Source of the DNA: a bacterium
GTDB taxonomy: Bacteria > Actinomycetota > Acidimicrobiia > UBA5794 > ZC4RG35
Length of the DNA stretch: 11,302 nt
Direction of reading: 5' to 3'
NCBI GenBank assembly: GCA_028819835.1
Contig: JAPPKR010000225.1
Span: 1 to 11,302, forward strand
Shown here: one piece after another, positions 5,196 to 11,302 of the stretch
Layout: the number at the start of each line of letters is the position of its first letter
Numbering within the stretch: the first letter of the stretch is position 1
Program-made: the position numbers and the translations under genes
The notes under the pieces: generated by a model
What the model saw: only the letters and a program-made list of their open reading frames with translations
Database searches by the model: none
Told to the model about the DNA's origin: nothing

Positions 5196-6071
5196 ATGCC
5201 TTTCTCGATTCTCGCACAGGAGGAGCAGCCTGAAGACGTAACGCAGTTGATCGATCACGTCGGATGGTACGAGTGGATCCTGGCCGTTCTGGTCGTCTTG
5301 GTGGCGCTCATCGGCGGTCGCCTGATAAGACGGGCGTTGAGCAGGGGATTGGCCAAGACCGCGGTTCCCCCGTTTGCCGCCATCGTCCTGGGAAAGGCGG
5401 TGGTCTATGTGGCCGTGGTGTTGGGGTTGTACTTCGCCCTAACCATCCTGCGACTGCAGGTCGGCCCGCTGATCGGCGCTCTGGGCTTGGCCGGCCTTGC
5501 TCTGGCATTCGCCTTCCAGGACATCCTGGAGAATTTCATCGCCGGGTTGCTGATGCTGATGCGACGGCCCATCAAAGTGGGCGACGAGATGGAGTCCAGC
5601 GGCTACAAGGGAGACGTGAACGACATGACCCTGCGGGCGGTGGCCATCGACACCTACGACGGCGACCGTGTCTACATCCCCAACTCCATGGTCTGGAAGA
5701 GCCCCCTGGTGAACTTCACGGAGACCCCCCTTCACCGCACCACCCTGGTGGTGGGGGTGGCCTATCGCACCGACCTGGACTTTGCGCAGCAGGTATTACA
5801 GGAGGCAATCAACAACGTAGATGGTGTGGTGATCCCACCCCCGGCAACAGTCGAGTTCGTGGAGTTCAACAATTCCTCCATCGACTTCTACGTGCGCTAC
5901 TGGCACGCCTCGGACCGCCCAACACTGTGGGCGGTGAGGGACCGGGCGGGGCGGGCCATGAAGCGCGCCCTCGACGCGGCCGGGATCGAGATTCCCTTCC
6001 CGCAGCGAACCCTGTGGTTCCCCGAGGGCCTCGGGGAACGTTCCGGTCAGGCCGACTCCCAGCCTGACTGA
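5196..6071 (+). CDS. MscS-family small-conductance mechanosensitive channel
   Basis: A 291-residue membrane channel that opens under membrane tension to release solutes during osmotic downshock. Three hydrophobic helices are seen at about 26-45, 61-84 and 90-122. The third is the glycine/alanine-rich pore helix GALGLAGLALAFAFQDILEN, followed by LMRRPIKVGD, the hallmark entry to the beta domain. DGDRVYIPNS at 155-164 and the C-terminal GIEIPFPQRTLW at 263-274 are also family signatures. The size matches E. coli MscS (286). An alternative GTG start at 5190 adds two residues; ATG 5196 is preferred because AAGGTGG (5187-5193) precedes it. The last 17 residues beyond PFPQRTLW are not conserved, and the DNA there holds a strong palindrome (6017-6039). 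Confidence 0.95.
   Translation: MPFSILAQEEQPEDVTQLIDHVGWYEWILAVLVVLVALIGGRLIRRALSRGLAKTAVPPFAAIVLGKAVVYVAVVLGLYFALTILRLQVGPLIGALGLAGLALAFAFQDILENFIAGLLMLMRRPIKVGDEMESSGYKGDVNDMTLRAVAIDTYDGDRVYIPNSMVWKSPLVNFTETPLHRTTLVVGVAYRTDLDFAQQVLQEAINNVDGVVIPPPATVEFVEFNNSSIDFYVRYWHASDRPTLWAVRDRAGRAMKRALDAAGIEIPFPQRTLWFPEGLGERSGQADSQPD
6017..6044. repeat. Perfect 23-bp palindrome with an interlocked second palindrome, in the 3' end of the channel gene
   Basis: GTTCCCCGAGG (6017-6027) and CCTCGGGGAAC (6029-6039) are perfect inverted arms around a single central G. The right arm continues into a second palindrome, GGAACGTTCC (6035-6044). Three GTTCC/GGAAC half-sites result. It encodes the poorly conserved tail of the MscS protein and lies about 90 bp before the start of the exporter gene. 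There is no T-tract, so it is not an intrinsic terminator. Confidence 0.7.
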
Positions 6072-6128
6072 ACACCCCGTCCGGCGGCGGCAAGTGTCCT
6101 CCGGGCTCATCGGGCTGACCGGCCGCTC

Positions 6129-7343
6129 ATGACCGCCGACAACCGGCCGCGGCGGCACCGGAGAGTTGCCGAGAAGGAGTTCATCGCCATGCTGGCGGCG
6201 ATCAGCGCCATGACGGCGTTGGGGATCGACATGGCCCTACCCGCGTTCACCGACATGCGTGTGGGACTCGGGCTTGCGGCCGACTCGCCCCGGGTGGCGC
6301 TCACGGTCACCCTCTATTTTTTGGGACTTGCCGGCGCTCAGTTGCTATACGGCCCGTTCACCGATCGATTCGGCCGCAAGCCGGTTCTCTACGCGGGCTT
6401 CGGGCTCTACGCTCTCGGCGCCCTGGGCTCAGCCGTGGCCCCGACCTTCGCCGTCCTGATCGCCAGCCGATTCCTCTGGGGTGTCGGCGCCGCCGGTCCC
6501 CGAGCCCTTACCCTGGCCATCGGCCGCGACCTGTTCGAAGGAGATCGACTGGCCCGCATTATGGCAGTGGTCGCTTCGGTGTTCATGGTGGTGCCGGCCT
6601 TCGCTCCCCTGCTGGGTCAGGCAGTGCTGAACCTGAGTTCATGGCGTTGGGTGATGGCTGCCCCCGCAGCGGTGACATTGCTGTTGGCTGTGTGGCTAAT
6701 CCGTCTCCCTGAGACCCTCCCTGCCCACCGGCGCCGTCCACTCACCCTCGGACGCACCCGCCAGGCCATCGCCGCCGTCTTCACCAGCAAAGTGACAACC
6801 GCCTCGGCCTTGGCGGTCATGTTCGACTTCGGCTCCTTCGCCGCGTTTCTCGGAAGCATCCAACTCATATTCGACGATGTCTACCACCGGGGGGACCAGT
6901 TCGCCTACTACTTCGCCGGGATGAGCGTGATCATGGGAGCGGTCATCTTCGCAGGAAGCCGGCAAGTGAAGAAAGTAGGGGCCGACCGGGTGATCATGAT
7001 GACCTTGCCGACCGCGGTGGTCCTGTCGATTGGGTTGGCTCTGTGGTCCTGGCAATCCGGCGGTAGGCCGTCGTTCCTCATCTGGTTCGCACTGATCACG
7101 GTGATCAATTCCCTCCGAACCCTTGCGAATCCTCTGATCCAGGCACAGGCGATGCAGCCGATGGGTGATTTGGCCGGAACGGCAGCGGCGGTGATCGGCA
7201 CCATAACGATGGGCGGTGGGGCAATCCTCGCCAGCTTCGTCGACCGGGCCATCGCAGGTTCGGTCACGCCGCTGGTCGTTTCCTATGCCGGCTACGGAGT
7301 CATCGGCCTTGCCTTCGCCCTCTGGGCTCGCCGACACCGATAA
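6129..7343 (+). CDS. MFS multidrug efflux transporter, Bcr/CflA type
   Basis: A 404-residue inner-membrane protein with about 12 hydrophobic helices, in the drug:H+ antiporter branch of the major facilitator superfamily. Helix 1 carries ALGIDMALPAF, the 'IDM.LPA' signature of Bcr/CflA exporters. The loop 2-3 motif A is GPFTDRFGRKPVL at 75-87. Helix 4 has RFLWGVGAAGPRALTLAIGRDLF, and helix 5 has the antiporter-like VVPAFAPLLGQAVL at 154-167. Substrates cannot be read from sequence; known members export bicyclomycin, chloramphenicol or sulfonamides. The ATG at 6129 gives a normal basic N-terminus before EKEFIAML, but no Shine-Dalgarno is seen. It follows the channel gene by 57 bp, in which no promoter stands out; the palindrome upstream at 6017 could be an operator. 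Confidence 0.93.
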   Translation: MTADNRPRRHRRVAEKEFIAMLAAISAMTALGIDMALPAFTDMRVGLGLAADSPRVALTVTLYFLGLAGAQLLYGPFTDRFGRKPVLYAGFGLYALGALGSAVAPTFAVLIASRFLWGVGAAGPRALTLAIGRDLFEGDRLARIMAVVASVFMVVPAFAPLLGQAVLNLSSWRWVMAAPAAVTLLLAVWLIRLPETLPAHRRRPLTLGRTRQAIAAVFTSKVTTASALAVMFDFGSFAAFLGSIQLIFDDVYHRGDQFAYYFAGMSVIMGAVIFAGSRQVKKVGADRVIMMTLPTAVVLSIGLALWSWQSGGRPSFLIWFALITVINSLRTLANPLIQAQAMQPMGDLAGTAAAVIGTITMGGGAILASFVDRAIAGSVTPLVVSYAGYGVIGLAFALWARRHR

Positions 7344-7375
7344 ACCTCCTTCCAGAAATTCCGGTTATTCGCAAG

Positions 7376-7403
7376 GGGAATATCTGTGGCCTTTTGTAGA
7401 GTT
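7376..7403 (+). promoter_or_regulatory. Candidate SigH/SigR-type stress promoter of clpB
   Basis: GGGAATA (7376-7382), then 18 bases, then GTT (7401-7403). This resembles the GGAAT/GGGAAYA...GTT elements with a 16-19 base spacer recognised by SigH of mycobacteria and SigR of Streptomyces, sigma factors for heat and thiol-oxidative stress. It lies 57-84 bases before clpB, a known SigH-regulated gene in mycobacteria. No CIRCE element or good HAIR (HspR) site is seen. Confidence 0.5.
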
Positions 7404-7430
7404 GATATAGATAGACTAAGATTTTCTTAT
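7402..7430 (+). promoter_or_regulatory. Possible housekeeping promoter of clpB, overlapping the stress promoter
   Basis: TTGATA (7402-7407) resembles a -35 box and, after a 17-base spacer, TCTTAT (7425-7430) is a moderate -10. The stretch 7380-7450 is much more AT-rich than its surroundings. Transcription would start near 7437, leaving the AGGAG ribosome binding site (7449-7453) in the leader. Confidence 0.4.
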
Positions 7431-7459
7431 AGACAGAAGGGTATATATAGGAGCCTGAG

Positions 7460-10033
7460 ATGTTCGACCGACTCACTGCCAAAAGCCGCCAAGCGGTCGC
7501 CGATGCAGAGGGACTGGCCCGCCAACTGAAGAGTCCCGAGATCACACCGGCACATCTGCTGGCGGCTCTGCTGGGCCAAACCGACGGATTGATGCTGCCT
7601 TTGGTGGATGCGGTAGGCGCACAGCCTGCCATGCTCAAAGCCGACACGGAGGGATTGTTGGCATCGCTTCCCAGCTCCTACGGCGGCTCGGATCCGGTCG
7701 CCGGTCGGGAACTCGCCAAGGTCCTGACAAGGGCAGACCGGTTCAGAGCTGAGTTTAAAGACGACTATCTGTCGGTGGAGCACCTGTTGCTGGCCCTGGC
7801 CGAGGCCAAAGGAACGGAGGGAGACCTCCTGCGCCGGCACGGGCTGGACCGCCAGGCCATTCTGGAGGCTCTGACCGAACTCCGGGGTGCGCACCGGATC
7901 ACCAGCCCCGATCCCGACGCCACTTTCGGCGCACTGGAACGCTTCGGACGGGACCTCACTGCCCTGGCCCACCGGCAGAAGTTGGACCCGGTGATCGGCC
8001 GGGACGACGAGATCCGGCGGGTGATGCAAGTGCTGTCCCGTCGCACCAAGAACAATCCGGTGCTGATCGGGGAACCGGGTGTGGGCAAGACCGCCATAGT
8101 GGAGGGACTGGCGCGGCGAATGGCCGACGGGGACGTGCCCGAGAGCCTGAAGACCAAGCGCATCGTCGCCCTGGACATGGGAGCGATGGTGGCAGGCGCC
8201 AAATACCGGGGTGAGTTCGAAGAGCGGCTGAAGGCTGTGCTGACCGAGATCAGCGCATCCAACGGTGAGATCATCACCTTCATCGACGAGATGCACACCA
8301 TCGTGGGGGCGGGCGCCGCCGAAGGGGCCATGGACGCCTCCAACCTGCTCAAGCCGATGCTGGCCCGTGGCGAACTGCACATGATCGGCGCCACCACCAC
8401 CGACGAGCACCGCCTCCACATCGAGAAGGACGCCGCTCTGGAACGGCGGTTCCAGCCCATCCTGGTGTCCGCTCCCTCGGTGACCGACTCGGTTGCCATC
8501 CTGCGAGGCTTGAAGGAGCGCTACGAGGTGCACCACGGAGTGCACATCACGGACTCCGCCCTGGTGGCCGCCGCCACTCTCTCGGATCGCTACATAACCG
8601 GGCGGCACCTACCAGACAAGGCGATAGACCTCGTAGATGAGGCGGCCTCGCGCCTCCGCATCGAGATCGACTCGATGCCCGAGGACATCGACAGGCTGAC
8701 CCGCGTGGCGACCCGACTCGAGATCGAGCGGGAGGCGCTCCGGATGGAGTCGGACAGGAACGCCCGGACCCGACTTTCGGAACTGGAACAGCAACTGGCC
8801 GACGTCCGGGAGGACCTTGACGGCCTCACTGCCCGCTGGCAGCAGGAGAAGCAGGCCATAGCCTCCATCCACGGCATCAGGGAACAGATCGAGGAGGCAA
8901 GGGCCGAAGCCGAGGTGGCGGAGAGAAGGGGCGACCTCCACCGGGCGGCAGAACTCCGGTATGGCGTGCTGGCCGGTCTGGAGACCGAACTGGTTGAGAA
9001 GGAGGAGCACCTGGAGAAACTGGCAGCCAACGGCCGGATGCTGTCGGAAGAGGTGACCGGGGAGAACATCGCCGAGGTTGTCTCCCACTGGACGGGAGTG
9101 CCGGTCACCCGGATGCTGGAAGGCGAGGTGGCCAAGCTCATCAACCTGGAGAGCCACCTCCATGAGCGGGTGGTCGGACAGCGCCAGGCCGTGCAGGCGA
9201 TCTCCAACGCCGTGCGCCGCAGCCGGTCGGGCCTCTCCGACCCCAACCGGCCCGTCGGTTCGTTCCTGTTCCTGGGCCCGACCGGGGTCGGCAAGACCGA
9301 ACTGGCCCGGGCCCTGGCCGACTTTCTCTTCGACGACGAGCGGGCCATGACCCGGATCGACATGTCCGAGTACTCCGAGAAGTACTCCGTGAGCCGTCTC
9401 ATCGGGGCGCCTCCTGGTTACGTCGGATACGACCAGGGCGGGCAGCTCACCGAGGCGGTGCGCAGGCGTCCCTACACCGTGATCCTCTTGGACGAGGTGG
9501 AAAAGGCCCATCCCGAGATCTTCAACACCCTGTTGCAGTTGCTGGACGACGGCCGGCTCACCGACGGCCAGGGTCGCACGGTCGACTTCACCAACTCGGT
9601 GCTGATCATGACCTCCAACCTGGGATCGGAGTTGATCGATCCCGGCCTGGGATCCGAGGTGATCGAGAGCCGGGTGATGGGAGCGGTGCGCGGTCACTTC
9701 CGGCCCGAGTTCCTGAACCGGGTTGACGAGATCGTGGTGTTCGGACGATTGACCCGGCCCGAGTTGGCCCGGATAGTCGACCTGCAGTTGGGCAGGCTCC
9801 GGCGGAGACTGGCCGCACGCGGCCTGGGACTTCAGGTAACCGATGGCGTGAAGGAGATCCTGGCCGAGGAGGGATACGATCCTGCATACGGCGCGCGCCC
9901 CTTGAAGCGGGCGATCCAGCGCCGGCTGGCCGATCCCCTGGCCATCAGGTTGCTGGAAGGCGAGTGGCCGACCGATTCGACGGTGGAAGCCTATGCCGAG
10001 GGTGGCGCCGTCGGGTTCCGTCCGGCGGCGTGA
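7460..10033 (+). CDS. clpB: ClpB protein disaggregase (Hsp104/ClpB AAA+ chaperone)
   Basis: A hexameric cytoplasmic ATPase that threads proteins out of aggregates together with DnaK. At 857 residues it matches E. coli ClpB in length. Order of parts: two Clp-N repeats (about 1-145). Nucleotide domain 1 has Walker A GEPGVGKT at 204-211, pore loop [12 protein letters not shown] with Tyr249, Walker B ITFIDE ending Glu277, and arginine fingers in ALERRFQ (329-330). A coiled-coil middle domain follows at about 405-525, rich in Glu and Arg, which separates ClpB from ClpA and ClpC. Domain 2 has Walker A GPTGVGKT at 606-613, pore loop GYVGYDQGG, Walker [18 protein letters not shown] with Arg754, and sensor 2 GARPLKRAI. 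No ClpP-binding IGF/IGL loop was noticed, as expected. AGGAG six bases before the ATG fixes the start. dnaK, grpE and hspR are not in the window. Confidence 0.97.
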   Translation: MFDRLTAKSRQAVADAEGLARQLKSPEITPAHLLAALLGQTDGLMLPLVDAVGAQPAMLKADTEGLLASLPSSYGGSDPVAGRELAKVLTRADRFRAEFKDDYLSVEHLLLALAEAKGTEGDLLRRHGLDRQAILEALTELRGAHRITSPDPDATFGALERFGRDLTALAHRQKLDPVIGRDDEIRRVMQVLSRRTKNNPVLIGEPGVGKTAIVEGLARRMADGDVPESLKTKRIVALDMGAMVAGAKYRGEFEERLKAVLTEISASNGEIITFIDEMHTIVGAGAAEGAMDASNLLKPMLARGELHMIGATTTDEHRLHIEKDAALERRFQPILVSAPSVTDSVAILRGLKERYEVHHGVHITDSALVAAATLSDRYITGRHLPDKAIDLVDEAASRLRIEIDSMPEDIDRLTRVATRLEIEREALRMESDRNARTRLSELEQQLADVREDLDGLTARWQQEKQAIASIHGIREQIEEARAEAEVAERRGDLHRAAELRYGVLAGLETELVEKEEHLEKLAANGRMLSEEVTGENIAEVVSHWTGVPVTRMLEGEVAKLINLESHLHERVVGQRQAVQAISNAVRRSRSGLSDPNRPVGSFLFLGPTGVGKTELARALADFLFDDERAMTRIDMSEYSEKYSVSRLIGAPPGYVGYDQGGQLTEAVRRRPYTVILLDEVEKAHPEIFNTLLQLLDDGRLTDGQGRTVDFTNSVLIMTSNLGSELIDPGLGSEVIESRVMGAVRGHFRPEFLNRVDEIVVFGRLTRPELARIVDLQLGRLRRRLAARGLGLQVTDGVKEILAEEGYDPAYGARPLKRAIQRRLADPLAIRLLEGEWPTDSTVEAYAEGGAVGFRPAA

Positions 10034-10084
10034 AACCGAGCCTCCGGGCCGCCCAAACAAAGACATGACCGACCCCCGGGTCAG

Positions 10085-10090
10085 TACCCT
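10085..10090 (+). promoter_or_regulatory. Possible -10 box for a leaderless ABC exporter mRNA
   Basis: TACCCT ends eight bases before the ATG at 10099, and no Shine-Dalgarno lies between. It follows the 65-bp clpB-ABC gap, which also holds a weak hairpin (TGACC 10066-10070 with GGTCA 10079-10083) but no T-tract. Confidence 0.25.
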
Positions 10091-10098
10091 CTAATTGG

Positions 10099-11302
10099 AT
10101 GGGCTCCCGGGAACACTGGTCGGATATGTGGATAGGCCTGCGCCTAATGGTCGCGGGAGTGAAGCGCTACCCGCGCATGACGGTGATCGCCGTCATGGGA
10201 GCTATGACCTGGATGGTGGTCACCATCATCAGTCCCTACCTGCAGAAGTTGGTGGTTGACGACGCCGTAGAGGGAAACCAGCGGAACCTCCTGTTACCCC
10301 TGGTTCTCCTTGTGTTGCTGGTCGGGCTAATGCGGGCTAGCAGCATCGCCTGGCGGCGCTGGAACGCCTTCAAGCTCTCTTACAGCTTCGAGGTGCATCT
10401 GCGCGGGCGCATCTTCTCCGCCATCCAACGGCTGGGATTCGACTATCACGACCACGCCTCGGCGGGAGAGTTGATGGCTCGATCCTCCACCGACGTCACC
10501 CAGGTGCGGTTGATCTTCATGATGCTCCCCATCACCGTGGCCAACCTCATCACCATGGCGATGGTGGGAGTGATGGCGTTCGTGCTCGATCCGGTCCTGG
10601 GCATGGTGGCCGCCATCACCCTGCCGGCCATGATCGTCTTTGCGGCGTTGTATTCCCGCCAGGCGATCGGCATTTCCTTCCAGGTCCAGCAGGCGCTTGC
10701 CGGGATGAGCAGACTGACCCAGGAGGGGATTTCGGGGATCGCGGTGACGAAGGCCTTCGGTCGGGAGGCCAGGGAAGCTCGCAAGGCGCAGGGAGTGGCG
10801 ACCGACATCTTCGACAAGTCCATGAGCCTGGCCCGCTTCCGGTCGGTTTACCTGCCCTGGCTGGAACTGCTCCCCACTCTCACCACCCTGGGGGCGCTGT
10901 GGCTGGGTGGGCTCAGGGTGGCCAGCGGCGAGATGACCATCGGCGATCTGGTGGCCTTCACCCAGTATCTGGTGATCCTGTACTTCCCGCTCCGGATGAC
11001 CGGTTGGTTCTTCGCCGAACTCCCCCGCGCCTCGGCCGCCGCGGCCCGGATAGTGCAACTGCTGCAGACCCCTCCATCGGTCACCAGCCCCGACGCTCCT
11101 CGTCCGTTGGGCCCGGGAGGCGGTGAGATCCGGTTCGACAGGGTCTCCTTCTCCTACAACGGCGTGGAGGTGCTGTCTGACCTTGACCTGTCCATCCCGG
11201 CGGGAAGCAGCGTGGCCTTGTTCGGGGCCACCGGTTGCGGCAAGACCACCCTGGCCCAACTCATCCCTCGTTTCTACGATCCCCAGGCCGGCAGCATCTC
11301 AG
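10099..11302 (+). CDS. ABC exporter half-transporter (fused membrane and ATPase domains), 3' end cut off
   Basis: The first 401 residues of a protein with an N-terminal transmembrane domain and a C-terminal ATPase, the architecture of lipid and drug ABC exporters (MsbA/Sav1866-like) that work as homo- or heterodimers. It starts MGSREHWSDMWIGLRLMVAG. Hydrophobic helices are at about 27-46, 65-83, 143-163, 166-185, 252-272 and 284-306. GFDYHDHASAGELMARSSTDV at 113-133 and GISGIAVTKAFGRE at 210-223 are typical coupling-helix and helix-4/5 elements of type IV exporters. The ATPase part begins near 343, with the A-loop tyrosine in FSYNG (Tyr353) and Walker A GATGCGKT at 376-383. The signature motif, Walker B and the switch His lie beyond the right edge, so catalytic competence cannot be judged. 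ATG 10099 is the first in-frame ATG but lacks a Shine-Dalgarno. Confidence 0.92.
   Translation, partial: MGSREHWSDMWIGLRLMVAGVKRYPRMTVIAVMGAMTWMVVTIISPYLQKLVVDDAVEGNQRNLLLPLVLLVLLVGLMRASSIAWRRWNAFKLSYSFEVHLRGRIFSAIQRLGFDYHDHASAGELMARSSTDVTQVRLIFMMLPITVANLITMAMVGVMAFVLDPVLGMVAAITLPAMIVFAALYSRQAIGISFQVQQALAGMSRLTQEGISGIAVTKAFGREAREARKAQGVATDIFDKSMSLARFRSVYLPWLELLPTLTTLGALWLGGLRVASGEMTIGDLVAFTQYLVILYFPLRMTGWFFAELPRASAAAARIVQLLQTPPSVTSPDAPRPLGPGGGEIRFDRVSFSYNGVEVLSDLDLSIPAGSSVALFGATGCGKTTLAQLIPRFYDPQAGSIS

Noticed and set aside
7401..7420. A HAIR-like HspR operator (GTTGAT...ACTAAG) before clpB.
   Set aside because: The arms match the CTTGAGT/ACTCAAG consensus poorly, with the wrong arm length and spacing.
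8609..10066. Long minus-strand reading frame opposite clpB (485 codons).
   Set aside because: Antisense shadow of clpB with no recognisable motifs.
10066..10083. Terminator between clpB and the ABC exporter gene.
   Set aside because: The stem is only five clean pairs and no T-tract follows.

Overview
The window is a high-GC bacterial chromosome segment, most likely from an actinomycete-related lineage. I favour an uncultured Acidimicrobiia-like member of the Actinomycetota, as an inference and not a proven placement. The pointers are a tiny bS22-type (AURKAIP1/COX24-domain) ribosomal protein, a stand-alone LigC-type ATP-dependent DNA ligase, several starts that look leaderless (a TANNNT-like box 8-9 nt before the start codon), and a possible SigH/SigR-type promoter before clpB. 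Coding density is high; no gene-free stretch exceeds about 170 bases. I see no tRNA, rRNA, CRISPR array, insertion sequence or prophage. Most of the window looks like chromosomal housekeeping rather than an accessory island.

Left block, minus strand (1-3128, read right to left): a PhzF-family isomerase, a cation diffusion facilitator transporter, homoserine kinase thrB (overlapping the transporter gene by 20 bp), the 30-residue ribosomal protein bS22, and the start of an acyl-CoA dehydrogenase that resembles glutaryl-CoA dehydrogenase and runs off the left edge. The 166-base gap between thrB and bS22 is unusually structured. It holds an intrinsic terminator facing the plus strand, where no gene precedes it, and a second hairpin that pairs best in the bS22 leader.

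Right block, plus strand (3191-11302): a 71-aa two-helix membrane protein, LigC, a 47-aa single-helix membrane protein whose end overlaps a lipid-anchored c-type cytochrome, an MscS-type mechanosensitive channel, a Bcr/CflA-type MFS drug exporter, full-length ClpB, and the first 401 codons of an ABC exporter that runs off the right edge. The two blocks diverge from a 62-bp region with an 11-bp palindrome touching a TTGACA box. Many right-hand products act at the membrane or in stress survival (osmotic channel, efflux pumps, disaggregase, DNA end joining or repair), but nothing shows that they form one pathway.

The points most worth checking are the opposed hairpins before bS22, a perfect 23-bp palindrome in the 3' end of the mscS gene about 90 bp before the MFS start, the SigH/SigR-like promoter of clpB, and the very small membrane protein coupled to the cytochrome lipoprotein. 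I found no convincing evidence of a wholly new biological system.
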